From contig DVGH01000035.1 in NCBI GenBank assembly GCA_018712865.1, positions 1-57,050 of the forward strand: DNA of 57,050 nucleotides. The letters run 5' to 3'. The position numbers and the translations under genes were made by a program. Below the pieces are notes generated by a model, which was given only the letters and a program-made list of their open reading frames with translations, was not told the DNA's origin and searched no databases. The stretch's first letter is position 1. Each line of letters begins with the position of its first letter. The DNA is from Scatavimonas merdipullorum (GTDB lineage Bacteria; Bacillota; Clostridia; Oscillospirales; Acutalibacteraceae). Of this stretch, positions 24,476-33,517 are shown one piece after another.

Positions 24476-26275
24476 ATGGCAGAGTTTATGACAGGCATGC
24501 ACAGGACAGATTATTGCGGCACGCTGCGTATGCAGGATGTGGGCAGACAGGTTACCGTTTTTGGATGGGTACAGCGCAGGCGCGACCTGGGACAGCTTCT
24601 TTTTATAGACCTGCGCGACCGCACAGGCATTATACAGCTTGCGTTTGACGACAGGACAGACCCTACGGTGTTTGAAAAAGCCATATCGGCGCGCAGTGAA
24701 TTTGTGCTTGGCGCCGTTGGGACCGTATGCGAGCGCAGCGCAAAAAATCCGGAACTCCCCACAGGGGAGGTTGAAATTAAGGTTGAGCAGCTGCGTATTT
24801 TGGGAGAAAGCGAAACACCCCCGTTTGAAATTGTGGAAAACAGCAGCACCGGCGAAGCTACGCGTCTTACCTACCGTTACCTGGATCTGCGCCGTCCCGA
24901 TTTACAACGCAACCTTCTTTTTCGCCACAGGGTTGCCAAAATTACAAGGGATTATTTTGACGAGCAGGGCTTTGTAGAGCTTGAGACACCCATGCTTGTG
25001 AAATCCACGCCGGAAGGCGCCAGAGACTTTTTGGTTCCCTCCAGAATTCACAAGGGACAGTTTTACGCACTGCCGCAATCCCCGCAGATTTATAAGCAGT
25101 TGTGCATGGTCGCGGGCTTTGACCGGTATATGCAGATTGCCCGTTGCTTCCGCGACGAAGACCTGCGCGCCGACCGCCAGCCGGAATTCACACAGATTGA
25201 CCTGGAAATGTCCTTTGTAGATATGGAAGACGTTTTGCAAATTGGCGAAGACTATATAAAAAGAGTGTTTAAAGACGCATTGGGGGTCGACGTTCCAACG
25301 CCATTTCCACGGTACACATACAACCAGGTGCTTGAACGCTTTGGTTCAGACAAGCCGGACATACGCTTTGGCATGGAACTGTTTGACCTGACCGATATTG
25401 TAAAAGACTGCGGCTTTGCCGTCTTTAAAAACGCCATAGACAGCGGCGGCAGCGTGCGCGGGATTACCGCGAAAAACGCCGTAAAGACCTATTCCAGAAA
25501 AGAGCTGGACAAGCTTACAGAATTTGTGCGCGGGATCGGAGCCAAGGGGCTTGCGTGGATCCGCCTTACAGGCAATGGTATTTCAAGCAGTTTTGGAAAG
25601 TTTATGACAGAAGCGCAGATGCAGGCAATTCTGGATCGCGCCGGCGCGCAGACGGGTGACGTGGTTATGATCATTGCCGACGCCAACAACCATCACGTGC
25701 TCACCACGCTTGGCGCCGTGCGCTGCGAAGCCGCACAGAAATTAAACCTTCCAAGGCAGGGCTTTGCGTTTTTGTGGGTGGTGGAATTCCCATTTTTTGA
25801 AAAGGACGAGGAAACCGGCCAGTGGGTTGCCATGCATCACCCGTTTACCTCTCCTACAGACGAATGCCTGGACGATCTGGAACGGGATAAAAGCAAGGTC
25901 TATGCCAAGGCGTACGATATGGTGTTAAACGGCGCGGAGCTTTCCTCCGGTTCCATACGGATTACAAATCCTGAGCTGCAAAAGCGGATGTTCCGCATGC
26001 TGGGCCTCAGCGAGGAGGAAGCTTACAAAAAGTTTGGCTTTTTGACCGACGCGTTTAAATACGGCGCGCCGCCGCACGGCGGCATGGGGATCGGCCTGGA
26101 CCGGCTGGTTATGCAGATGCTTGGCGCTTCTACCCTGCGCGACGTAATTGCATTTCCAAAAGTGCAAAACGCAAGCGAATTGATGACAAACGCCCCAAGC
26201 AGCGTAGATCGGCAGCAGCTTGACGAACTTGGCATTGCCGTTGTAGAACAAAAGGAAGACCTTCCTTTGGCATAA
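24476..26275 (+). CDS. aspS: Aspartyl-tRNA synthetase (bacterial type)
   Basis: A 599-residue class IIb synthetase. The N-terminal OB-fold anticodon domain contains VTVFGWVQRRRDLGQLLFIDLRDRTG. Motif 2 is around FRDEDLRADRQPEFTQID, the bacterial GAD insert lies about residues 300-420, and motif 3 is GIGLDRLVMQ. hisS-aspS adjacency is a common Firmicutes arrangement. It is followed directly by a strong terminator, so it ends the operon. Whether it is discriminating or also charges tRNA-Asn cannot be decided here. Confidence 0.97.
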   Translation: MAEFMTGMHRTDYCGTLRMQDVGRQVTVFGWVQRRRDLGQLLFIDLRDRTGIIQLAFDDRTDPTVFEKAISARSEFVLGAVGTVCERSAKNPELPTGEVEIKVEQLRILGESETPPFEIVENSSTGEATRLTYRYLDLRRPDLQRNLLFRHRVAKITRDYFDEQGFVELETPMLVKSTPEGARDFLVPSRIHKGQFYALPQSPQIYKQLCMVAGFDRYMQIARCFRDEDLRADRQPEFTQIDLEMSFVDMEDVLQIGEDYIKRVFKDALGVDVPTPFPRYTYNQVLERFGSDKPDIRFGMELFDLTDIVKDCGFAVFKNAIDSGGSVRGITAKNAVKTYSRKELDKLTEFVRGIGAKGLAWIRLTGNGISSSFGKFMTEAQMQAILDRAGAQTGDVVMIIADANNHHVLTTLGAVRCEAAQKLNLPRQGFAFLWVVEFPFFEKDEETGQWVAMHHPFTSPTDECLDDLERDKSKVYAKAYDMVLNGAELSSGSIRITNPELQKRMFRMLGLSEEEAYKKFGFLTDAFKYGAPPHGGMGIGLDRLVMQMLGASTLRDVIAFPKVQNASELMTNAPSSVDRQQLDELGIAVVEQKEDLPLA

Positions 26276-26311
26276 AAAATGCGCGCTGTAAAAAATACGG
26301 CGCGCATTTTT
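26276..26311 (+). terminator. aspS terminator
   Basis: AAAATGCGCGC (26276-26286) and GCGCGCATTTT (26300-26310) form an 11-bp stem followed by further T bases, directly after the aspS stop. Confidence 0.9.
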
Positions 26312-26312
26312 C

Positions 26313-26341
26313 TTGTGTTTTTTTATGCGACAGGCTATAAT
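26313..26341 (+). promoter_or_regulatory. Sigma-A promoter of the SPFH gene
   Basis: TTGTGT (26313-26318), 17 bp and TATAAT (26336-26341), directly after the aspS terminator and about 70 bp before the ATG at 26411. Confidence 0.65.
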
Positions 26342-26410
26342 GGTGCTATAGCAGGCCCTTTATACGGCTATAGACTATGGCCTTATTGATTACAAAGGAG
26401 TTGACGCAAT

Positions 26411-27682
26411 ATGGGAATTATTAAAGCGGTAACCGGCGCTATAGGCGGCGCGCTTGCCGATCAGTGGCTAGAGGTATACGAGCCGTCCGACATGCAGGAC
26501 ACAACGGTTTTTGCCCCGGGCGTAAAGGTGCATAAAGACAGCCGCAGGACCAGCAATACAAAGGGAACCGACAACACCGTCTCAAACGGATCTATTATCC
26601 ATGTGTATGACGATCAGATTATGATTTTACTCGACGGCGGCAAGGTGGTCGACTATACCGCTGAGCCGGGCTATTATAAAGTGGAAAACTCTGCACTGCC
26701 TTCTATGTTTAACGGCCAGTTTAAAGACACGCTGAAAGAATCGTTCAACCGCATAAAATATGGCGGTATTACGCCTACTGCGCAAAAGGTGTTTTATATC
26801 AACACGCAGGAGATTAAGGGCATAAAATTTGGCACGCCCAACCCGGTCAATTATTTTGACAACTTCTATAATGCGGAGCTGCATCTGCGGGCGCACGGCA
26901 CGTATTCCATCCGCATTACCGACCCGTTTAAATTTTACGCGGAAGCCATCCCAAGGGCTGCCGTAACCTCCAACACAAGCGTGGATATTTCACAGATCAA
27001 CAGCCAGTACCTGACGGAATTTCTGGAGGCCTTCCAGGCGGCGATCAACCAGCTTTCTGCCGACGGGGAACGGATTTCGTTTGTAACCTCAAAAGGGACG
27101 CTTTTAAGCCGCCATATGCGCACCATTTTGGACGACGAGTGGAACCAGGCGCGCGGCTTTGTTGTGGAAGCGGTCGGCATTGCAAGTATTTCTTATGATG
27201 AAGAATCACAAAGGCTGATCAACCTGCGTAACGAAGGCGCCATGCTGTCTGACCAGAATATTCAGGCAGGCTATATGGCCGGGAAGATCGGCGAAGGGAT
27301 CGCCTCCGCCGGGGAAAACCAGAACGGAGCTATGGCGGGCTTTTTGGGTATGGGCATGGCCATGAACGCAGGCGGTAACATTATGGGCGGTTATCAGCAG
27401 GCGCAGGCCCAGCAGCAACAGCAGGCAAATGCGGGCGCACAACCACAGTGGACCTGTTCCTGCGGGGCAAAAAACACCGGTAAATTTTGCAGCGAATGCG
27501 GCAAGCCAAAAACGGAAGAGAACGGCTGGATATGCGCCTGCGGGGCAAAAAATACCGGAAAATTTTGCAGTGAATGCGGCAAACCAAAGCCGGTGCAGCC
27601 AGTAAAATGCAGCAAATGCGGCTATGAGCCAAAGGATGGCATACCAAAGTTTTGCCCAGAATGCGGGCATCCGTTTGAATAA
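26411..27682 (+). CDS. SPFH-domain protein with three C-terminal zinc ribbons
   Basis: A 423-residue protein of the YdjI-like SPFH group, membrane-scaffold proteins linked in Bacillus to phage-shock-like envelope responses. The SPFH region spans about residues 20-300 (WLEVYEPSDMQD, LRAHGTYSIRITDPFKF). A glycine/methionine-rich stretch and a Gln-rich linker (near 330-345) follow. Three zinc ribbons end the protein: two almost identical CSCGAKNTGKFCSECG/CACGAKNTGKFCSECG units and a third with CSKCGY and CPECGH. The first two are an internal duplication visible in the DNA. Monocistronic with its own promoter and terminator. Confidence 0.88.
   Translation: MGIIKAVTGAIGGALADQWLEVYEPSDMQDTTVFAPGVKVHKDSRRTSNTKGTDNTVSNGSIIHVYDDQIMILLDGGKVVDYTAEPGYYKVENSALPSMFNGQFKDTLKESFNRIKYGGITPTAQKVFYINTQEIKGIKFGTPNPVNYFDNFYNAELHLRAHGTYSIRITDPFKFYAEAIPRAAVTSNTSVDISQINSQYLTEFLEAFQAAINQLSADGERISFVTSKGTLLSRHMRTILDDEWNQARGFVVEAVGIASISYDEESQRLINLRNEGAMLSDQNIQAGYMAGKIGEGIASAGENQNGAMAGFLGMGMAMNAGGNIMGGYQQAQAQQQQQANAGAQPQWTCSCGAKNTGKFCSECGKPKTEENGWICACGAKNTGKFCSECGKPKPVQPVKCSKCGYEPKDGIPKFCPECGHPFE
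27461..27588 (+). repeat. Tandem zinc-ribbon coding duplication
   Basis: A 50-bp unit at 27461-27510 recurs at 27539-27588, offset 78 bp. The copies differ at four positions, all third codon bases that leave the amino acids unchanged (Asn, Gly, Ser, Lys codons). The duplicated protein unit is therefore conserved exactly while the DNA has begun to diverge. Confidence 0.85.
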
Positions 27683-27697
27683 AAACACACAGCTTTT

Positions 27698-27728
27698 AAA
27701 GGGAAAACCTAACGGTTTTCCCTTTTTG
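27698..27728 (+). terminator. Terminator of the SPFH gene
   Basis: AAAGGGAAAACC (27698-27709) and GGTTTTCCCTTT (27714-27725) with a 4-nt loop and a following T-run. Confidence 0.9.
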
Positions 27729-27798
27729 TGTTTGTGCTTTATCAAGCGTTTATTTTACCTGCCGGGGTTGTACGTTTATAGATATTTCTTCTAAAAAG

Positions 27799-27869
27799 CT
27801 TTGGTTTATTTCTCCACAAGAAATAAACAGATTTTTTAAAAGAAAGATATAGAACCAGAAAAAGCCGGG
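27799..27869 (-). repeat. 71-bp intergenic repeat, copy 2
   Basis: It aligns with 7672-7742 over its whole length, sharing the CTTTGGTT start, the AAGAAAT core and AAAAAGCCGG end. On the minus strand this copy begins in the nrnA terminator and continues away from the gene. Confidence 0.55.
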
Positions 27870-27891
27870 AGCTGCATAAAGCGCTCCCGGC
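27858..27891 (-). terminator. Terminator of the rimP-nrnA operon
   Basis: GCCGGGAGC (27864-27872) and GCTCCCGGC (27883-27891) form a perfect 9-bp stem. On the minus strand it is followed by TTTTT. It lies 6 bp past the nrnA stop. Confidence 0.9.
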
Positions 27892-27896
27892 AGTAT

Positions 27897-28868
27897 TTAT
27901 TCCATGGGCTGTTCCGGTCCACGGCCTTCCAGCATTTTGCAGGCAGCCTGTACCATCTGCTCTTTTACCTGTGCAAGCGTGCCTGTCATCGAACAACCGG
28001 CGGCTGCCTGGTGGCCGCCGCCGCCAAACTGTGCGCAAAGCGCACCGGCGTCGTAGCCCTGGGTTGTACGTACCGATATTTTATAGCCGCTGTCCTCTTT
28101 TTGCTTAACCGTAATCCCAATACACACGCCCTCCACCTGTCTGGGCAAGGAGGAAAGCCCTTCTATTTCATCTTCTGTCACGCCGCTGTCTGCCATCATC
28201 TGGTTTGTAATGCAAATAACCGCACACCGGCCCTGGGCATAAAACTCCATTGTTTCCAGCACGCTTTTTTCTATTTGTATGCGCTGTCTGGATTTTGTAT
28301 CAAACATAACGCGGTTAATATCCGCCGCATGGGCGCCACGCTCCATCATCTGTGCGGCTATATGGTGTGTTCTGGGCGTAGTGTTAGCATAACGAAAGCA
28401 GCCGGTGTCGGTCGCAATCCCTGTAAAAATGCAGTCCGCCGTTTGCCGGTCAATCTCTACACCCAACAGCTGGGCCAGCTGGTAAATAATTTCCGCCGTT
28501 GCCGCCGCCGTACTGTCCACATAAATATACTTTGCAAAAGCTTTGTTGGAGGCATGGTGGTCAATACACAGCTCCACACGCCCGGAAAACAGCGCCCTGT
28601 TTTCCCCCAGCAGCGCTTCGTCGGCAACGTCTACACTAACCACATGGCCGCCCTCAAACGGCTGGTAGGAAAGCCCCTTTGCCATATAGGCAAATTTTAC
28701 AGGGAGGGCCCCGCAAACCAGCACATTGGCCTTTTTCCCCATGGCACGCAGCAGTCTGCAAAGCGCAAAACCGCTGCCCAGTGTGTCGCCATCCGGGTAC
28801 TGGTGCGTTAAGATTATAACCGCGTCCATTTGTTTGAGTAAGGCCGCCGCCTTATCCAGTGTGATCAT
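27897..28868 (-). CDS. nrnA: DHH/DHHA1 phosphoesterase NrnA (oligoribonuclease/pAp phosphatase)
   Basis: A 323-residue cytosolic phosphoesterase that degrades short oligoribonucleotides and converts pAp to AMP. The DHH domain shows THQYPDGDTLGSG, SVDVAD, IDHHASN and ATDTGCFRYANT. The C-terminal DHHA1 domain carries GGGGHQAAAG. I chose the ATG at 28868: an AAGG 9 bp upstream fits it, and the protein begins as relatives do. The start lies inside the end of rbfA (overlap 17 bp), so the two are coupled. It is the final gene of the operon. Confidence 0.93.
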   Translation of the reverse strand: MITLDKAAALLKQMDAVIILTHQYPDGDTLGSGFALCRLLRAMGKKANVLVCGALPVKFAYMAKGLSYQPFEGGHVVSVDVADEALLGENRALFSGRVELCIDHHASNKAFAKYIYVDSTAAATAEIIYQLAQLLGVEIDRQTADCIFTGIATDTGCFRYANTTPRTHHIAAQMMERGAHAADINRVMFDTKSRQRIQIEKSVLETMEFYAQGRCAVICITNQMMADSGVTEDEIEGLSSLPRQVEGVCIGITVKQKEDSGYKISVRTTQGYDAGALCAQFGGGGHQAAAGCSMTGTLAQVKEQMVQAACKMLEGRGPEQPME

Positions 28869-29223
28869 CCTGCCCATCCTTTTTATCAAGATCGTTGAGT
28901 ATTTTGGAAATATTCGCGCTGTACGCAATCGAGTCCGTCGCGCTGAACAGCAGCGTCGGCACATGCCTGAGCCTTAACCGAAGGCCCAGCGCGCGGCGGA
29001 TATAGCCGCTTGCCGACTTCAGCCCCCTGACAGCCTCCCTGGCCGCATCGGCACCTTCCATTGCGCTGATGTATACCTTACAAAACGACAAATCGTTTGT
29101 AACCTCTACACGCACAACGCTGATCATAGCGCCGCTTACCCGCGGGTCCTTCAACTCGCGCAAAATGGCTGTAAGCTCACGCTTAATATCCTCCGCCGTG
29201 CGGTCAATTCTATGTCCGCTCAT
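28852..29223 (-). CDS. rbfA: 30S ribosome-binding factor A
   Basis: A 123-residue KH-fold factor that assists maturation of the 16S rRNA 5' end. Typical segments are RIDRTAEDIKRELTAIL, LKDPRVSGAMISVVRVEVTNDLSFCKVY and GYIRRALGLRLRLRHVPTL. The start MSGHRIDRTAED at 29223 has AAAGGG 9 bp upstream; two earlier in-frame codons are less suitable. It follows infB by 33 bp, the standard order. Confidence 0.95.
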   Translation of the reverse strand: MSGHRIDRTAEDIKRELTAILRELKDPRVSGAMISVVRVEVTNDLSFCKVYISAMEGADAAREAVRGLKSASGYIRRALGLRLRLRHVPTLLFSATDSIAYSANISKILNDLDKKDGQDDHTG

Positions 29224-29256
29224 TTCAATCATCCCTTTTGCCTGTTCCAACTGTTA

Positions 29257-31617
29257 TTATTCCGTGTACTCCTCAATAACATACACTTCAAAAATATCCC
29301 CTTCCTTGAGGTCATTAAAGTGCTCCAGGCCAATCCCGCATTCATAACCTGCGGCAACCTCCTTCACAGCATCCTTAAACCGCTGCAGGGAAACCACCCT
29401 GTCTTCGGCAATCACTACGCCGTCGCGCACCACGCGCACGTTTGCATTGCGCGCCACCTTGCCGGAAAGCACATAGCTGCCCGCAATAAAGCCCACATTT
29501 TTGACCTTGATCACATTGCGGCATTCCGCGCGGCCAAGCTGCACCTCGCGCGTTTTCGGTGCAAGCAGGCCCTTCATGGCTGCCTCTATTTCCTCAATGC
29601 AGTCGTAAATCACCCTGTAAAGGCGCATGTCTACGCCTTCCGTTTCCGCGTTTTCGGCCGCTACCGGGTCGGGCCTTACATTAAACCCTACAATAATCGC
29701 ATTGGAGGCATTGGCAAGCATAACGTCAGATTCGCTGATCGCGCCGACGCCGCCATGAATCACATGCACCCTTACCTCATCGTTTGAAAGCTTTTCCAAA
29801 GACTGCCGCACAGCCTCTACAGAGCCCTGCACGTCCGCCTTAACAATCAGCTTTAATTCCTTAACGTCGCCCAGCTGCATCTGATCAAACAGGTTGTCAA
29901 GCGTAACCCTGGTCTGGCGGCTGAACTGTTCTTCTTTTTGCTTTGCTTTGCGCTGCTCTACAAGCTCCCGTGCCAAACGCTCGTCAGACACGGCGTTAAA
30001 TATATCACCGCCGGACGGTACATCGTCCAGCCCGGTAATCTCCACCGGATAAGAGGGGCCGGCGCTTTCCACCTTTTCCCCTTTGTCGTTTGTCATTGCG
30101 CGCACACGGCCCACCGCCGTGCCCGCAACAATTGTATCACCCACATGCAGCGTGCCGTTTTGTACAAGTACGGTTGCAACCGTTCCCCTGCCTTTATCCA
30201 GGCGCGCTTCTATAACCGTTCCCTTTGCGGCGCGGTCCGGGTTTGCTTTAAGCTCTTTCATATCTGCAACAAGGATCACCATTTCCAGCAGATCTTCAAT
30301 ACCCTGCTTTGTCTTGGCAGAAACCGGGATGCACGGGGTATCTCCGCCCCATTCCTCCGGAACAAGCTCATATTCTGTAAGCTGTTGCTTTACAAGCTCT
30401 GGATTGGCGCCTTCCTTGTCTATTTTATTAATTGCAACAATCACAGAAACGCCCGCTGCCTTTGCATGGTTGATCGCCTCAATCGTCTGTGGCATAATCC
30501 CGTCGTCCGCCGCTACCACAAGGATCGCTATATCGGTAACCTGCGCACCTCTTGCGCGCATGGTTGTAAACGCCTCGTGCCCCGGCGTGTCTAAAAACGT
30601 GATATCCCTGTCGTTGATCTTTACCCTGTAAGCGCCAATATGCTGCGTAATACCGCCGGCTTCGCTTTGCGTTACGTTGGTATGGCGGATTGTATCAAGC
30701 AGCGAGGTTTTACCGTGGTCAACATGCCCCATTACCACAACGACCGGCGCTCTGGGAACAAGGTTTTCGTCGTCGTCTTCGCTGTCGTCAATAATACGCT
30801 CTTCAATGGTAACAACAACCTCTTTTTCCACCTTTGCATGGAACTCCATCGCGGCAAGGCTTGCCGTGTCAAAATCGATCACGTCGTTTACCGTTACCAT
30901 TGTACCCATCATAAACAGCTTTTTAATTACTTCCGCCGCCGTTGCCTTTAAACGCAGCGCAAGCTCGCTTACGGTAATTTCGTCGGGAATGGTAACGGTG
31001 ATCGGCTTGCTCTTGCGCTCAGCGGCAATCCTCTTCAGGCGCTCGGCCTCTGTTTCTTTTCTGGAATTCCTGGGCTTTCCGCGCTGCTGTGAGCGCTGTG
31101 TGATCTTTTGCTTTCTGACCGTGTTTTCCGTCTTAATTTTTTCAGACGCCAATCGGTCGTATTTTTCATTATAGCGCTCCACGTCTACAACGGCCGCGCG
31201 CGTGTCTATAATCTTTTTATCGCGCTTGCCCTTCATGGGCGTGTCGTGATTTGTATTTTGGCTTTTCTGTACGGCCTTCTGCTGCTTTTGCTGGCCGGCC
31301 GCCTTTTTGTCTGGCTGTGGCTTTACGCCCCTTTGTTCTTCCTTTGCCCTTTCTTTTGTCTGCTCCCGCTGCTTTTTTTGCTCTTTTTCTTCGTTATGCT
31401 TTTCAATCGCCTGGTCGCGAACAGCAAAATACGAATCAAAGTTTTCAATTGCATTTTGCTGTGTGTAAAAATCAAAAACAACATCCAGCTCTTCTTCTGT
31501 CAGCGCTGTCATATGTTTTTTTGTGTCTCCGAAATGTTTTTTCAGCAGGCTGATTACCTCTTTGCTGGGAACATTCAGATCCTTGGCAACCTCGTGTACT
31601 CTGTATTTTATCAACAT
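29257..31617 (-). CDS. infB: Translation initiation factor IF-2
   Basis: A 786-residue GTPase that brings initiator tRNA to the 30S subunit. The N-terminal IF2N domain (KYRVHEVAKDLNVPSKEVISLL) is followed by a long Lys/Gln/Glu-rich linker (about 75-200) and a second IF2N. The G1 motif GHVDHGKTS is near residue 297, with DTPGHEAF and NKID following. The C-terminal domains end with GYECGIGLEHFNDLKEGD. The gene starts right after ylxQ (3 bp). Confidence 0.98.
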   Translation of the reverse strand: MLIKYRVHEVAKDLNVPSKEVISLLKKHFGDTKKHMTALTEEELDVVFDFYTQQNAIENFDSYFAVRDQAIEKHNEEKEQKKQREQTKERAKEEQRGVKPQPDKKAAGQQKQQKAVQKSQNTNHDTPMKGKRDKKIIDTRAAVVDVERYNEKYDRLASEKIKTENTVRKQKITQRSQQRGKPRNSRKETEAERLKRIAAERKSKPITVTIPDEITVSELALRLKATAAEVIKKLFMMGTMVTVNDVIDFDTASLAAMEFHAKVEKEVVVTIEERIIDDSEDDDENLVPRAPVVVVMGHVDHGKTSLLDTIRHTNVTQSEAGGITQHIGAYRVKINDRDITFLDTPGHEAFTTMRARGAQVTDIAILVVAADDGIMPQTIEAINHAKAAGVSVIVAINKIDKEGANPELVKQQLTEYELVPEEWGGDTPCIPVSAKTKQGIEDLLEMVILVADMKELKANPDRAAKGTVIEARLDKGRGTVATVLVQNGTLHVGDTIVAGTAVGRVRAMTNDKGEKVESAGPSYPVEITGLDDVPSGGDIFNAVSDERLARELVEQRKAKQKEEQFSRQTRVTLDNLFDQMQLGDVKELKLIVKADVQGSVEAVRQSLEKLSNDEVRVHVIHGGVGAISESDVMLANASNAIIVGFNVRPDPVAAENAETEGVDMRLYRVIYDCIEEIEAAMKGLLAPKTREVQLGRAECRNVIKVKNVGFIAGSYVLSGKVARNANVRVVRDGVVIAEDRVVSLQRFKDAVKEVAAGYECGIGLEHFNDLKEGDIFEVYVIEEYTE

Positions 31618-31620
31618 AAA

Positions 31621-31947
31621 TTACATGCCTCCCCGTTCGTTTTGCTGTTGCGGCGCAAGCTGCTTGAGTTTTTTTGCAAACCCTGCGTCATTCACCGCTA
31701 TGACCGACGCGTATTTTCCCAAAGCGGCGCCAAGCGCATCTTTTCCGCAGCCCGCCTGCACAAACGGCGTGCCCGCCTGCTTTGCATGGAACAAAACGTC
31801 CTGCTGCGTATGCTTTGATATATCCTCTGCTAAAATGACAAGCCTAGCTTCTCCTTTTAAAACAGACCCCTTAACAGCCTCGCATCCAATTGTCAGTTTG
31901 CCGGCGCGCCGGCAGAGACCCAATAGTGATAAAAAGGCGTGATTCAT
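31621..31947 (-). CDS. ylxQ: L7Ae-family ribosomal protein (YlxQ)
   Basis: A 108-residue RNA-binding protein of the L7Ae/L30e/S12e/Gadd45 family, found between rnpM and infB in Firmicutes. The family start LLGLCRRAGKLTIGCEAV is clear. It may bind kink-turn RNA; its cellular job is not settled. Its ATG overlaps the rnpM stop by four bases. Confidence 0.92.
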   Translation of the reverse strand: MNHAFLSLLGLCRRAGKLTIGCEAVKGSVLKGEARLVILAEDISKHTQQDVLFHAKQAGTPFVQAGCGKDALGAALGKYASVIAVNDAGFAKKLKQLAPQQQNERGGM

Positions 31948-32243
31948 ATACGGCTGAGTTCCTCCTCCATTTTGTCGTAAACCTGCTCCGGTATCTGGCA
32001 GGAAAAAGCCCTTTCAAAGCGCTTTGCCTTTCTTGCAAGCTTTAAGCATTCCGCTTTCCCGCATACATACGCACCCCGTCCAGGTTTTTTCCCGGTAAGG
32101 TCCAGGCTGACTTCCCCTTTTTTCACAATCTGCCCGTTTTCGTCTTTTTCGTCGGGCGCCCTGACTACCCGTATCAGCTCTTTTTTCGGCTTCATTTCTC
32201 CGCAGCCCGTACACTTGCGCAACGGGATCTTCTTTTGACGCAT
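31944..32243 (-). CDS. rnpM: RNase P modulator RnpM (YlxR)
   Basis: A 99-residue YlxR/DUF448 protein, shown in Bacillus to bind RNase P RNA and modulate its activity. Visible family motifs are PLRKCTGCGEMKPKKELIRVVR and the GRGAYVC turn followed by a second cysteine. I chose the ATG at 32243 with GTGAGG just upstream; the long upstream extension overlaps the end of nusA and is not plausible. Confidence 0.93.
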   Translation of the reverse strand: MRQKKIPLRKCTGCGEMKPKKELIRVVRAPDEKDENGQIVKKGEVSLDLTGKKPGRGAYVCGKAECLKLARKAKRFERAFSCQIPEQVYDKMEEELSRI

Positions 32244-32289
32244 AAGCCTCACCGCCTTCCTGCACCCTTCTATGCATATTCCGGCAAAA

Positions 32290-33432
32290 TCACACTGCCT
32301 CTTCTGTCGATTCTTTTTCCGCATCTGCCTGCGTGGATGCTTCCTGCTCCGGCATAGAAGCCGGCTGCTCTTCTTCCTCTTCTTCTCCATAGAACCCGCT
32401 TTCCGGACGAATATCAATCTTCCATCCTGTCAGCTTGGCTGCAAGGCGCACATTCTGTCCCTTATTGCCAATGGCCAAGGAAAGCTGCCCGTCCGGCACT
32501 GTAACCTTGCAGGACTTTGCGCCATCGGCGGCGGGAACCACGCTGATCACGTTTGCCGGGGATAAAGCCGCTGCAATAAATTTTTCCGGGTTTTCGTCGT
32601 ATTCTATAATGTCTATCTTTTCTCCGCCAAGCTCCCCAACAATCGCGGCCACTCTTGTTCCTCGGGTACCAATACAGGCGCCCACCGGGTCAACGTCGCT
32701 GTCACGGCTTGAAACAGCCATTTTTGTTCTGGAACCGGCTTCCCTGGAAACAGACTTGATTTCTACCGTACCGTCAAATATTTCCGGCACTTCCGTTTCA
32801 AACAGCCGCTTTACAAAGTCGGGGTGTGTCCGCGACAAAATCGCCCGCGGGCCCTTCTCCCCGTCGCGCACGTCAACAATGTACACCTTAATATGTTCGC
32901 CTTCCCTGAATTCTTCGCCGTTTACCTGCTCGCTCTTAGGCAGCACGGCCTCTGCCTTGCCTATTTTCAGGGTAACGGCGCCGCTTTTTGGATCAATCCG
33001 CTCCACCGTAGCCGTAACAATTTCCTGGTTGCGGCTTTGGAATTCAAGCAGCATCTGCCCTTTTTCCCCGTCGCGTATGCCCTGACGAATAATACTTCTG
33101 GAGGTCTGCACGGCAATTCTTCCAAACTGCTTGGGGTCCAGCTCAATCCCCACCTTTTCTTCAAGCTGGGCGGAAGGGTTTATCTTTCTTGCCTGCTCAA
33201 GCGTAATTTCACGGTTCGGATCTTCTATTTCTTCCACAACCGTTTTCAAAAGATATACTTCAAACTTTCCAGAGTCCTTATCCATTATAATATTGACATC
33301 TTCGTTGCCGCCGTATGTGTTCTTGCATGCAATCACAATGGCCTTTTGTATTTGGGAAAGCATATAATCAGCCGGGATTCCCCTTTCTTTTTCTAAAAGT
33401 GCCAGTGCGTCAAAAAGTTCGCGGTTATCCAT
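32290..33432 (-). CDS. nusA: Transcription termination/antitermination factor NusA
   Basis: A 380-residue RNA polymerase-binding factor. The N-terminal domain begins MDNRELFDALALLEKERGI, the S1 domain lies about 130-200, and the KH domains follow with DPVGACIGTRGTRV and LAIGNKGQNVRLAAKLTGW. There are no C-terminal acidic repeats as in E. coli; an acidic Glu-rich tail ends it, the Firmicutes form. Start at 33432 rather than 14 codons upstream, since it gives the conserved N-terminus. NusA may feed back on the leader hairpin at 34067-34092. Confidence 0.97.
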   Translation of the reverse strand: MDNRELFDALALLEKERGIPADYMLSQIQKAIVIACKNTYGGNEDVNIIMDKDSGKFEVYLLKTVVEEIEDPNREITLEQARKINPSAQLEEKVGIELDPKQFGRIAVQTSRSIIRQGIRDGEKGQMLLEFQSRNQEIVTATVERIDPKSGAVTLKIGKAEAVLPKSEQVNGEEFREGEHIKVYIVDVRDGEKGPRAILSRTHPDFVKRLFETEVPEIFDGTVEIKSVSREAGSRTKMAVSSRDSDVDPVGACIGTRGTRVAAIVGELGGEKIDIIEYDENPEKFIAAALSPANVISVVPAADGAKSCKVTVPDGQLSLAIGNKGQNVRLAAKLTGWKIDIRPESGFYGEEEEEEQPASMPEQEASTQADAEKESTEEAV

Positions 33433-33517
33433 TTTCCAAATCAACCTTTCCTTATATTCTGTATATTTGTGCAATTGTATTTTTCTGCTGGTGCAATTCT
33501 GTACGATGTTCTGTTAT

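Noticed and set aside
27742..28038. 98-codon minus-strand frame past nrnA
   Set aside because: It overlaps the end of nrnA, its terminator and the repeat; no start context.
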